A model generated the notes under the pieces. The model was not told the DNA's origin. It did not search any database and was given only the letters and a program-made list of their open reading frames with translations. A stretch of 64,000 nt of DNA from Candidatus Eisenbergiella merdigallinarum (GTDB lineage: Bacteria; Bacillota; Clostridia; Lachnospirales; Lachnospiraceae): the NCBI GenBank assembly GCA_019119355.1, contig DWXE01000026.1:62001-126000 (forward strand). Direction: 5' to 3'. The first letter of the stretch is position 1; the number at the start of each line of letters is the position of its first letter. Positions 28,201 to 36,381 of this stretch are shown here, one piece after another. The translations under genes and the position numbers were made by a program.

Positions 28201-28732
28201 GACCATCACCTATCATAAATACCTCGTCATGAAAGGGTGCTTTGCGGTGGGGCTCTACCGGCAGGGAATCTGCCATGATCTTTCCAAATATTCCTGGACG
28301 GAATTTCGGGTAGGAGCGAAGTACTATCAGGGAAACAGGAGCCCCAACAACGCGGAACGGGAGGAGATCGGATATTCCACCGCGTGGCTCCACCATAAAG
28401 GGCGCAACAGGCACCACTATGAATACTGGATCGATTACAGCCTCCGGGATGTTCCGGGAGGGATGGCGCCGGCGCCCATGCCGAAGAAATATGTGGCCGA
28501 GATGCTCATGGACCGGATCGCCGCTTCCAAAACCTACCGGGGAGCGGCCTATACGGACCGGGACCCGCTGGACTATTACCTGAGCGCGAAGGAACCGCCC
28601 ATGATCCATCCGGAGACGAAGGAACTGCTGGAGACGCTTTTGCGCATGCTGGCCCGGGAAGGGGAGAAAAAGACCTTTGCCTATGTCCGCAGGGAGGTTC
28701 TGCATGCCGGGAAGCGCAGAAAATCTGATTGA
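28178..28732 (+). CDS. DUF5662 family protein
   Basis: The 184-residue protein has the DUF5662 pattern, helical with conserved His: HFKTITYHKYLVMKGCF, GICHDLSKYSWTEF, then AWLHHKGRNRHHYEYW. HDLSK and the HH/HHYEYW clusters resemble the metal ligands of HD-type phosphohydrolases, so a metal-dependent hydrolase is possible. The start is TTG 28178, inside the last 23 bases of the pseudo-debranching gene, indicating coupled translation. The stop overlaps the -35 of the next promoter. Confidence 0.8.
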   Translation: MKALQHFKTITYHKYLVMKGCFAVGLYRQGICHDLSKYSWTEFRVGAKYYQGNRSPNNAEREEIGYSTAWLHHKGRNRHHYEYWIDYSLRDVPGGMAPAPMPKKYVAEMLMDRIAASKTYRGAAYTDRDPLDYYLSAKEPPMIHPETKELLETLLRMLAREGEKKTFAYVRREVLHAGKRRKSD

Positions 28733-28757
28733 CACCGGATCCGTTCTATGCTAGTAT
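28729..28757 (+). promoter_or_regulatory. Promoter of the riboswitch-ATPase transcript
   Basis: TTGACA (28729-28734) and TAGTAT (28752-28757), spacing 17, start transcription just before the riboswitch aptamer. Confidence 0.8.
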
Positions 28758-28765
28758 TTCTCGTA

Positions 28766-28877
28766 TGTAAGGGAGTAATCGCCGCATCGCGCGGAATGAA
28801 GTCAACACACGGAAGCGATTCCTGGCTTTGTTTGAAATGATGAGACTTATCTGCCGCAGGGCAGATAGGTCTTTTTT
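28766..28877 (+). ncRNA. yybP-ykoY (Mn2+) riboswitch with terminator
   Basis: The leader has the conserved loop GGGAGTAATCGCCGC (from 28771), the GTCAACA block (28801-28807), CCTGGCTTTG and the 3' GATGAGAC closing segment expected for yybP-ykoY aptamers. The 3' strand GACTTATCTGCC (28844-28855) then pairs with GGGCAGATAGGTC up to 28871 in a 12-bp stem followed by six T, an expression platform of the transcription-termination kind. In known members Mn2+ binding disrupts termination. The downstream P2A ATPase fits metal export. 28878-29029 is a plain leader with no gene. Confidence 0.85.
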
Positions 28878-29029
28878 GTACGACAGGAAAGTTCCTTTTT
28901 TATCGTACAAAAGGGATGCCCCGCTGAGGATGTGCGCCCGTACGGGAATAGATTCTGCCGCGCGCGGGAAAACTCCGGATACAATACATCATATTTCTAT
29001 ATTTCTCAGGAAGGGAAGGAAACCGAAGG

Positions 29030-31687
29030 ATGAAAGAATATTTAAGATCCGCACAGGAGGTCTTAAAGGAACAGGAAAGCAGCGCGGAAGGGCTGCGGAC
29101 GGATCAGGTGGAGAGGCGCCGGAATGAGTTCGGGCCCAACAGGCTGGCGGAAGGCAAGCAGGCGTCTTTGCTCCAGCGTTTTCTGGAGCAGCTGGCGGAT
29201 CCCATGATTCTCGTGCTGCTGGCGGCGGCGCTGATTTCCGGCATTACGGCGGCCTACGCGGGGGAATCCTTTGCGGACGTCATCATCATTCTGGCCGTCG
29301 TGGTGATCAACGCGGTTCTGGGCGTGGTGCAGGAGAGCAAGGCGGAAAAGGCCATCGCGGCGCTTCAGGAGATCGCTGCGGCCACCTCCCGCGTCATCCG
29401 CGACGGGCAGCAGACGACGATCCGGAGCGAAGAACTGGTTCCGGGCGACGTGGTTGTTCTGGAAGCGGGCGACGCGGTGCCGGCGGATGCCAGAATCATC
29501 GAATGCGCCAGCATGAAGGTGGAAGAAGCGGCGCTGACCGGGGAATCCGTTCCCGTGGATAAAACCGTCTCCGTTCTGCAGTCCCAAGATGGCGCGGTGC
29601 CTCTGGGCGACCGGAAGAACATGGTTTACATGGGCAGCACGGTGGTATACGGCAGGGGCCGCGCCGTGGTGACGGATACGGGAATGAAGACCGAGATGGG
29701 CAAGATCGCGGAAGCGCTGACGCAGGCCCAGAAGGAAGCGACGCCCCTGCAGAAAAAGCTCAATCAGCTCAGCAAAATCCTGAGCGCGCTGGTTCTGGGA
29801 ATCTGCGTTTTCATCTTCGCCCTGGATCTGTTCCGCGCCTATCCCGATATCACGGGACAGGGGATGCTGGACACCTTCATGGTGGCGGTGAGCCTGGCGG
29901 TGGCGGCGATCCCGGAAGGTCTGGCCGCCGTGGTGACCATCGTGCTTTCCATCGGCGTGACCAACATGTCCCGCCGCAATGCGGTGATCCGCAAACTGAC
30001 CGCGGTGGAGACGCTGGGATGCGCCCAGGTCATCTGTTCGGATAAGACCGGGACGCTGACCCAGAACAGGATGACCGTGGTGGAGCACCGGTGCTTCCCG
30101 GAAGGGACGGAAGGCCTGGGAGAAGCGGAAAAACTGCTGGCCAGCGCCATGGCTCTGTGCAGCGATGCGAATCTGGACGGACAGAATAAGGCGGTGGGCG
30201 AGCCCACGGAATGCGCGCTGGTGGATTATGCGTTCCGCCTGCAGCTTCCCAAAGGGGAGCTGGAAAAGAAAACGCCCAGGGTGGGAGAGGCTCCTTTCGA
30301 TTCCATGAGAAAGATGATGTCCACCCTGCATCAGGACGGGGAGCGGATCGTGCAGTATACGAAGGGCGCTCCGGACGAAGTGCTGAAAAAGTGTACGAAG
30401 GTGTGGATCGGCGGAAAGGCAGAACCTCTGACCGAAGCGTATCAGAAGCAGATCCTGTCCTGGAACCAGGAGATGGCGGACCGGGCGCTGCGCGTGCTGG
30501 CGGCTGCGTTTAAGGTCTACGGCCGGATGCCCGAATCCCAGGAAGCTTCGGATCTGGAAAACGATCTGTGCCTGATCGGCCTGACCGGAATGATCGATCC
30601 GGTCCGTCCGGAAGTGAAGGACGCCATCGTGGAATGTCAGGAAGCCGGGATCCGTCCGGTGATGATCACCGGCGACCACAGGGATACGGCGGCGGCCATC
30701 GCCATGGAGCTGGGGATCATCCACAGCAAGGACGAGGCCATGACCGGAGCCGGCCTGGACAAAATGAGCGATGAAGAGCTGGAGAAAAACATCGAGCAAT
30801 ATTCCGTTTATGCCCGGGTACAGCCGGAGCATAAGGTGAGGATCGTCAACGCCTGGAAGAAGAAGGGCAGGGTGACGGCCATGACCGGAGACGGCGTCAA
30901 CGACGCTCCGTCCATCAAAAACGCGGACATCGGCGTCGGCATGGGAATCACCGGCACGGACGTGACGAAGAACGTTGCGGACATGGTGCTGGCGGACGAC
31001 AACTTCGCGACCATTGTTTCCGCGGTGGAGGAAGGAAGACGGATTTACGATAACATCCGCAAGTCCATCCAGTTCCTGCTGGCCTCCAATCTGTCCGAAG
31101 TGCTGTCCATCTTCGCGGCCACGATTTTGAGCTTTACGATCCTGCAGCCCGTGCACCTTCTCTGGATCAACCTGATTACGGACTGTTTCCCCGCGCTGGC
31201 GCTGGGCATGGAAGAGGCGGAAAAGGATATCATGAAGAGAAAGCCCAGGAGCGCGACGGAGGGTATTTTTGCCGGCGGCGTGGGCGTCAACATCTTCATC
31301 CAGGGCGTGGCGGTGACGGTGATCACCCTCGCTTCCTACTTTATCGGACACTATATCGAAGCCGGCGTCTGGGAGATCACGGACAGCGCGGACGGCATGA
31401 CGATGGCGTTTCTGACGCTGTCCATGACGGAGATTTTCCACTCCTTCAATATGCGCTCCTTAAAGAAGTCGATTTTCCATATGAAGGGGCATAACAAATG
31501 GCTGTGGCTGGCCATGCTGGCTTCCCTGCTGGCGACGACGGCGGTGATCTATGTGCCGTTTTTGTCCAACGCGTTCGGATTCGAGCATATCAGCCTGGTG
31601 GAATACGCTGTGGCGATCCTGCTGGCGTTCCTCATCATCCCCTTCGTGGAGCTGACCAAATGGATCCAGAGGAAGCTGGACCGGTAA
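29030..31687 (+). CDS. P2A-type cation-exporting ATPase (Mn2+/Ca2+)
   Basis: The 885-residue pump has an actuator TGESVPVDK loop, M4 AAIPEGLAAVVTIVL, phosphorylation site CSDKTGTLTQ with D338, nucleotide-binding KGAPDEVL, hinge TGDGVNDAPSIKNADIG and M6 NLITDCFPALALGMEE. Ten membrane helices and the IPEGL plus N-x-x-T-D ion-site residues place it with SERCA/PMR1-like P2A pumps. The Mn riboswitch in its leader argues for Mn2+ efflux, as for YoaB-type pumps, though Ca2+ transport is not excluded. Confidence 0.9.
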   Translation: MKEYLRSAQEVLKEQESSAEGLRTDQVERRRNEFGPNRLAEGKQASLLQRFLEQLADPMILVLLAAALISGITAAYAGESFADVIIILAVVVINAVLGVVQESKAEKAIAALQEIAAATSRVIRDGQQTTIRSEELVPGDVVVLEAGDAVPADARIIECASMKVEEAALTGESVPVDKTVSVLQSQDGAVPLGDRKNMVYMGSTVVYGRGRAVVTDTGMKTEMGKIAEALTQAQKEATPLQKKLNQLSKILSALVLGICVFIFALDLFRAYPDITGQGMLDTFMVAVSLAVAAIPEGLAAVVTIVLSIGVTNMSRRNAVIRKLTAVETLGCAQVICSDKTGTLTQNRMTVVEHRCFPEGTEGLGEAEKLLASAMALCSDANLDGQNKAVGEPTECALVDYAFRLQLPKGELEKKTPRVGEAPFDSMRKMMSTLHQDGERIVQYTKGAPDEVLKKCTKVWIGGKAEPLTEAYQKQILSWNQEMADRALRVLAAAFKVYGRMPESQEASDLENDLCLIGLTGMIDPVRPEVKDAIVECQEAGIRPVMITGDHRDTAAAIAMELGIIHSKDEAMTGAGLDKMSDEELEKNIEQYSVYARVQPEHKVRIVNAWKKKGRVTAMTGDGVNDAPSIKNADIGVGMGITGTDVTKNVADMVLADDNFATIVSAVEEGRRIYDNIRKSIQFLLASNLSEVLSIFAATILSFTILQPVHLLWINLITDCFPALALGMEEAEKDIMKRKPRSATEGIFAGGVGVNIFIQGVAVTVITLASYFIGHYIEAGVWEITDSADGMTMAFLTLSMTEIFHSFNMRSLKKSIFHMKGHNKWLWLAMLASLLATTAVIYVPFLSNAFGFEHISLVEYAVAILLAFLIIPFVELTKWIQRKLDR

Positions 31688-31743
31688 CGATTCCGGAACG
31701 GGAGCATATGATAGCAGTATAAAGTGAGGAGATGAAAGAAGCC

Positions 31744-32019
31744 ATGAACTGTCTTTATTTACTCGTACTGTTATGCTGCTGCAACCGGGGAAGGGGCAGA
31801 GGAAACGGGTGCTGCGCGCCCGACAGGCCGATGCCGCGCGAGGGCTGCGCACGGACCGCTCAGGAGGAATCCTGCGGCTGCCAGAGAAACGCCAGGGACT
31901 ACGCAGATGCCCGACAGGGGCAGGGATGCTGCCCGGATACGGTGCCGGAGATGAATCAGCCGGCGGCCGCTCCCTATCCGATCTATCCGGATCACTGCGG
32001 ATGCAACAACAATCGATAG
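31744..32019 (+). CDS. Cysteine-rich small protein (unknown)
   Basis: The 91-residue protein opens with a short hydrophobic stretch, MNCLYLLVLLCCCNRGRGRG, and has 13 Cys overall (CCC, CC, CGC, CC, CGC) with Arg-, Gln- and Pro-rich spacers. ATG 31744 is 12 bases after AGGAG; an ATG at 31732 directly abuts that site. It lies 56 bases after the riboswitch-controlled ATPase gene and before a strong terminator, so it is probably on the same metal-regulated transcript. Metal binding is a guess from composition. Confidence 0.55.
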   Translation: MNCLYLLVLLCCCNRGRGRGNGCCAPDRPMPREGCARTAQEESCGCQRNARDYADARQGQGCCPDTVPEMNQPAAAPYPIYPDHCGCNNNR

Positions 32020-32030
32020 GATAGCCGGAG

Positions 32031-32099
32031 AGGAGGCTTTCCAGCAAACCTAGGTTTCTGAAAAACCTGAATGTTTGCGGGGAGGTCTCCTCCTTTTTT
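32031..32099 (+). terminator. Long intrinsic terminator after the ATPase operon
   Basis: AGGAGG (32031-32036) pairs with CCTCCT near 32089-32094. Inside it GCAAAC pairs with GTTTGC and AGGTTT with AAACCT; six T follow. The trpS promoter begins only after it, so it separates the two transcripts. Confidence 0.8.
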
Positions 32100-32137
32100 G
32101 CTCCGTCGGAGTTCCTTTCCCGGGACCGCCTGCCGCC

Positions 32138-32166
32138 TTGACGAAACCGTGCGGCGATGGTACACT
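32138..32166 (+). promoter_or_regulatory. Promoter of trpS
   Basis: TTGACG (32138-32143) and TACACT (32161-32166), spacing 17. The leader to ATG 32201 is too short for a T-box and contains none. Confidence 0.7.
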
Positions 32167-32200
32167 GAAAATTAAGACAAAAAACGGAGGTACAGGCATC

Positions 32201-33205
32201 ATGATTGGAGATCGGAAAGTTCTTTTCAGCGGGATGCAGGCGACGGGAAATCTGACGCTGGGAAATTATCTGGGAGCGCTGAAAAACTGGGTGAATATCG
32301 CGGACGAATATCTGACCTTTTTTTCGGTTGTGGATCTGCATTCCATCACCGTGCGCCAGGATCCGGCGCAGCTGCGCAAACAGGCCCGGGCCCTTTTGAC
32401 GCTATATATCGCGGCGGGACTGGATCCGGAGAAAAACTGCATTTATTATCAGTCCCACGTTTCGGGGCATGCGGAGCTGGCGTGGATTCTGAACTGCTTT
32501 ACCTATATGGGAGAGCTCAACCGGATGACGCAGTTTAAGGATAAGGCGGCGAAGCATGCGGACAATATCAACGCGGGGCTGTTTACCTATCCGGTGCTGA
32601 TGGCGGCGGACATCCTTCTGTACCAGGCGGATGTGGTGCCGGTGGGAAAGGATCAGCTGCAGCACCTGGAGATCACCAGGGATATCGCCCAGCGATTCAA
32701 CGCGATTTACGGGGACGTGTTCACCGTTCCGGTTCCTTATGTGGGAAAGGCGGGCGCGAAGATCATGAGCCTGCAGGATCCCGCGAAGAAGATGAGCAAG
32801 TCGGATGAAAACCCCAACGCCAGCATCTATCTGATGGACGATCCCGACACCATCCTGCGGAAGTTTAAGAGGGCGGTGACGGATTCCGAAGGGCAGATCC
32901 TCTATCGGGAGGAGCAGCCCGGGATCAAAAACCTCATCGATATTTACTGCGCCTGCGCGGAAAAGACCCCGCAGGAGACGGAGAAAGAGTTCGAAGGCAG
33001 AGGGTATGGGGAGTTCAAGGCGGCGGTGGGTGAAGCCGTTGTGAGCGTCTTGAGGCCCCTGCAGGAGGAATTCGCGCGCCTGTCCGGGGAAAAGGCGTAT
33101 CTGGACGGCATCATCAAACAAAATGGGGAAAAGGCGGAGTATTACGCCTTAAAGACGCTGAGAAAGGTGCAGCGGAAGGTGGGCTTCCCGGAGAGGATCC
33201 GCTGA
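32201..33205 (+). CDS. trpS: Tryptophan-tRNA ligase
   Basis: The 334-residue class I synthetase has FSGMQATGNLTLGNYLGALK (HIGH box variant TLGN), VDLHSITV, VPVGKDQLQHLEITRDIA and KMSKSD in PAKKMSKSDENP. The length is standard for bacterial TrpRS. ATG 32201 follows ACGGAGG. It is the first gene on its transcript; the glycosyltransferase gene starts 52 bases downstream. Confidence 0.96.
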   Translation: MIGDRKVLFSGMQATGNLTLGNYLGALKNWVNIADEYLTFFSVVDLHSITVRQDPAQLRKQARALLTLYIAAGLDPEKNCIYYQSHVSGHAELAWILNCFTYMGELNRMTQFKDKAAKHADNINAGLFTYPVLMAADILLYQADVVPVGKDQLQHLEITRDIAQRFNAIYGDVFTVPVPYVGKAGAKIMSLQDPAKKMSKSDENPNASIYLMDDPDTILRKFKRAVTDSEGQILYREEQPGIKNLIDIYCACAEKTPQETEKEFEGRGYGEFKAAVGEAVVSVLRPLQEEFARLSGEKAYLDGIIKQNGEKAEYYALKTLRKVQRKVGFPERIR

Positions 33206-33257
33206 AGACGGCGGATCGGGAGGCGCTTTGCGCGAGAAAGGCGGGGAGGAAAAGGAT

Positions 33258-34667
33258 ATGGATTCTCTGGTGAGCATTATCGTACCCGTGTACAATGCTC
33301 AGACATATTTGAAACGTTGCGTGGACAGCATCCTGAAACAGGACTACCCCAATTTTGAGCTGATCCTGGTGGACGACGGAAGCGCGGACGATTCGGGGCA
33401 AATCTGCGATTCTTACGCCGCTCAGGACGAACGGGTGCGCGTCCTGCACCAGGAAAATGCGGGGGTGAGCGCGGCGAGAAACCGGGCGCTGGACCTGGCG
33501 ACGGGGGATTATATTCAGTTTCTGGACAGCGACGACTGGATCGTTCCGGAAGCGACGAGACTGCTGGTGGGGGCTTTGGAACGCCACGGATGCGATATGG
33601 TGATTTCGGATTTTTACCGCGTGTCCGGGGAACGCCTGGCCCAGAAAGGGGATATCGAAGAGGAAAAAGTATTCTCCAGGCAGGAGTTTGCGGCCTGTAT
33701 GATCGAAAATCCGGCGGATTTTTATTATGGGGTGCTCTGGAACAAGCTGTATCGCCGCAGGATCATCGAAGAGCACAACATACGCATGGACACGGACATC
33801 AGCTGGTGCGAGGACTTCCTCTTCAATCTGGAGTACATCCGGCACGCCTCTTCCTTTTATGCGCTGAAAGTGCCGATCTATTACTATCTGAAGCGCAGGG
33901 GCAGCCTGGCGACCCAGGGAATGAGCATCAGCAACACGGTGCGGATGAAGATCAACATCTTCGAATATTATAACGAGTTCTATAAGGACGTATACGATCA
34001 GGAAGACTATGCGGATATCCGCTTTCAGGTATATAGCTTTTTCTTCGCGGCGGCGAAGGACGGCGGCGTCCCCTGGGGGCTTTTGCCAGGCAGCAAAAAA
34101 CTGGGAGAGGAACGGAAGAAAATCTGCAGGGAGGAGATCGAAGGGGAGGGCGCGGTGATCCGGCAGCACCGCATGCGCAGGGTGTTCGAATATCAGCTGG
34201 AGCTGGCGGCCCGGAAGAACAGCCTGTCTCTGGACGAAGCGCTCATCCTCTGCGCCCTGGAGGAGTGCGGGCCGCGCGCCGGCGCGAAGCGGCTGGCCCA
34301 GGTAACGGAACTTCCTCAGAGACGCCTGTTCTTGAGCCTGCAGCGCCTGGAGCATAAAAAGCTGATCGAAGGAAAGAAACTGCCCGATGAGACGGCGGAA
34401 AAGGCCGTTCCCAGAGAAGGGGAGAAAAAGGAGAAGGGGAAAACTAAAATTTCCGTATATTCCCTCCGGCCGGAAGCTGCGAAGGTCTGCCAGGATTTCC
34501 ACCATCTGAACGAAGATCTGGAAAAGATCTGCTTCGCAGGTTTTACCGGAGAAGAGAGGGAGCGGTACGGGCAGCTGCAGCAAAAGTTCGACGAAAATCT
34601 GGTCCGGTTTATGGTGAGGGAAATCCCGGAAGACGAACCCGGCCCGGACGGGGAAGGAGAAGGGTGA
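33258..34667 (+). CDS. Family 2 glycosyltransferase fused to a MarR-like domain
   Basis: The 469-residue protein begins with a GT-A domain (1-230): VSIIVPVYNAQTYLKRCVDS, ILVDDGSADDSG and FLDSDDW (metal/nucleotide-sugar DxD at 90-93). After a linker, residues about 305-452 read as a MarR winged helix: ALILCALEECG, AKRLAQVTELPQRRLFLSL as the helix-turn-helix, HKKLIEGKK then a charged wing, ISVYSLRPEA, and FTGEERERYGQLQQKFDENL, the typical MarR dimerisation helix. ATG 33258 follows GGGGAGGA. The next gene starts immediately after the stop. The activity of the fusion is unknown; the acceptor is probably a surface glycan. Confidence 0.8.
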   Translation: MDSLVSIIVPVYNAQTYLKRCVDSILKQDYPNFELILVDDGSADDSGQICDSYAAQDERVRVLHQENAGVSAARNRALDLATGDYIQFLDSDDWIVPEATRLLVGALERHGCDMVISDFYRVSGERLAQKGDIEEEKVFSRQEFAACMIENPADFYYGVLWNKLYRRRIIEEHNIRMDTDISWCEDFLFNLEYIRHASSFYALKVPIYYYLKRRGSLATQGMSISNTVRMKINIFEYYNEFYKDVYDQEDYADIRFQVYSFFFAAAKDGGVPWGLLPGSKKLGEERKKICREEIEGEGAVIRQHRMRRVFEYQLELAARKNSLSLDEALILCALEECGPRAGAKRLAQVTELPQRRLFLSLQRLEHKKLIEGKKLPDETAEKAVPREGEKKEKGKTKISVYSLRPEAAKVCQDFHHLNEDLEKICFAGFTGEERERYGQLQQKFDENLVRFMVREIPEDEPGPDGEGEG

Positions 34668-35102
34668 ATGGAACGGCTGATTTACTTTGCGGCGGGAAAT
34701 CCCGAAAAGAGGGGGAAGCTGGCGGCGCTGGCAGCGGGGATGTCCCTGGAGCTGACGGAGGTTCCCCCTGCCTGGACGGGCCAGACCATCGGCTTTCTTT
34801 CCGGAGTCGACGGATTTGAGGAAAAGCGCCCCGGCCCGCTGGAGGCGCCGCCCGTTCTGCGGGAAGATGTGCTGATTTTCTCCGGCATTGACGGAGAACG
34901 GCTGGACGAAGTGCTCAGGGCCCTTCGGGAGAACGGGATTTCCGTCTCCCTCAAGGCCATTGTGACGGCTCACAACGTGAACTGGACGCTGGCGCAGCTG
35001 TGCCGCGAACTGGAGGAGGAACGCGTTTGGCTGCAGAAGGCTGCCGTGCGGCCGCCCCAGATGGAGCGGCCGGTCACGCCTCCATCAGATTCCGGCCGTT
35101 GA
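34668..35102 (+). CDS. DUF3783 family protein
   Basis: The 144-residue protein has a Ser/Gly-poor N-terminal half and the DUF3783 core at about 64-125: LIFSGIDGERLDEVLRALRE, GISVSLKAIVTAHNVNWTL and QLCRELEEE. The ATG directly follows the glycosyltransferase stop (TGAATG), so they are co-translated. Its last 29 bases overlap the convergent amidohydrolase. The family has no known function. Confidence 0.8.
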   Translation: MERLIYFAAGNPEKRGKLAALAAGMSLELTEVPPAWTGQTIGFLSGVDGFEEKRPGPLEAPPVLREDVLIFSGIDGERLDEVLRALRENGISVSLKAIVTAHNVNWTLAQLCRELEEERVWLQKAAVRPPQMERPVTPPSDSGR

Positions 35103-36237
35103 GATACACCGCTCTGACCCGGCTGTCCACCTGTAAAAACGATCCTTCCATCAAAACCAGATCCGCATCCTTTCCGGGTTCCAGGGAGCCGACCCGGTCT
35201 GCGATTCCCAGATGCCTGGCGGGATTTAAGGTGATGGCCAGCAGGGCGTCTTCTTCCGACATGCCCGCCCTGCACGCCAGAGCGGCGCAGAGGGGAAGAT
35301 GGTGCAGCGGGATGACGGGGGCGTCGGTGATGATGGAGACGCGGCAGCCGGCTTTTGCCAGGATGCCCGGCGTGGTCCAGCTCTTGTTTCGCAGCTCGAA
35401 TTTGGACGCGTGGGTGAGCGTGGGGCCTACCGCCAGGGGGAGGTTCTCCTTCGCCAGCTCCTCTGCGACCAGATGCCCTTCCGTCACGTGCTCCAGGGTG
35501 AGATCCAGCCCGAATTCCTTCGCGATCCGGATGGCCGTAAAGAAGTCATTGGCCTGATGAGCGTGGGCTTTCAGCGGGATCTGACGGTTTAAAACGGGAA
35601 GCAGAGCTTCGCATTTCGCGTCGAAAGCAGGGCTTTTGAGCGGATCCGAAGCGGCGGCTTCCTTTTTTTGACGGTATTGAAGCGCTTTGGAGAGGGCTTC
35701 CCGGATCAGCGCAGCGTTGGTCATCCGGCTGCTGATTCCATGATCCCGGTAACAGCGCTTCGGGTTTTCGCCGAAAGCGCATTTCATGGCGACGGGGGCT
35801 TTGACCAGCATATCGTCCACCCGCTTTCCGACGGTTTTGACGGCGGCGAAGGTCCCGCCGATGGCGTTGGAGCTGCCGGGGCCGGTGCCGATACAGGTCA
35901 CGCCTGCCAGCGCGGCTTCCCGCAGAGCGGGATCGAAGGGATTGATCCCGTCCTCCGCCCTCAGCTGTGGGGTGACGGGATCGTTATATTCGTTGTAATC
36001 CTGTCCTTCATAGCCGATGGCTGTCCCGTCCAGCCCGATATGGCAGTGGGCTTCCACGAAGCCGGGATAGGCATGAAGGCCGGAAGCGTCCCGGACTGCG
36101 CAGCCTTTTGGCGGGCAGAGTCCGGGGCCGGCTTCCAGAATTTTTCCCCCGTCCATGAGGATGTCCCCCACGAAGGTGCGGACGCGGGGATCCGCATCGG
36201 ATGCGGTGTGAATCGTGGCATTTTTGATACAAAGCAT
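35074..36237 (-). CDS. Amidohydrolase family protein
   Basis: The 387-residue enzyme has the amidohydrolase composite domain at both ends and a TIM-barrel metal site: HCH at 64-66 in GFVEAHCHIG, a later KAHAHQAND and LEHVTEGH supplying His ligands, and ITDAP with the catalytic Asp. GSLEPGKDADLVLMEG is the standard C-terminal imidazolonepropionase-like signature. The substrate is unknown. It is transcribed away from GH3 from its own promoter at 36261-36289. Confidence 0.88.
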   Translation of the reverse strand: MLCIKNATIHTASDADPRVRTFVGDILMDGGKILEAGPGLCPPKGCAVRDASGLHAYPGFVEAHCHIGLDGTAIGYEGQDYNEYNDPVTPQLRAEDGINPFDPALREAALAGVTCIGTGPGSSNAIGGTFAAVKTVGKRVDDMLVKAPVAMKCAFGENPKRCYRDHGISSRMTNAALIREALSKALQYRQKKEAAASDPLKSPAFDAKCEALLPVLNRQIPLKAHAHQANDFFTAIRIAKEFGLDLTLEHVTEGHLVAEELAKENLPLAVGPTLTHASKFELRNKSWTTPGILAKAGCRVSIITDAPVIPLHHLPLCAALACRAGMSEEDALLAITLNPARHLGIADRVGSLEPGKDADLVLMEGSFLQVDSRVRAVYLNGRNLMEA

Positions 36238-36260
36238 CTCTGATTCCTCCTTATTTTTCC

Positions 36261-36289
36261 ACTTTACTATGGATTGAAAAAGAAGTCAA
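36261..36289 (-). promoter_or_regulatory. Promoter of the amidohydrolase gene
   Basis: Reading leftward, TTGACT (36289-36284), 17 bases, TAAAGT (36266-36261), followed by AAGGAGGAAT and ATG 36237. Confidence 0.7.
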
Positions 36290-36307
36290 ACTGCCCTTTT
36301 GTTTGTA

Positions 36308-36336
36308 TGGATTTTAACGCAGGAACTTGCTATAAT
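36308..36336 (+). promoter_or_regulatory. Promoter of the GH3 gene
   Basis: TATAAT at 36331-36336 with a weak TGGATT (36308-36313) 17 bases upstream, divergent from the amidohydrolase promoter. A weak -35 suggests activator dependence. Confidence 0.5.
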
Positions 36337-36381
36337 GGATGCGTCGGTATAATACAGGATCAGACAGCAGGAGGGTTACAA

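Noticed and set aside
29063-31441. 792-codon open frame on the minus strand
   Set aside because: Antisense to the P2A ATPase; His/Arg-rich and no family resemblance.
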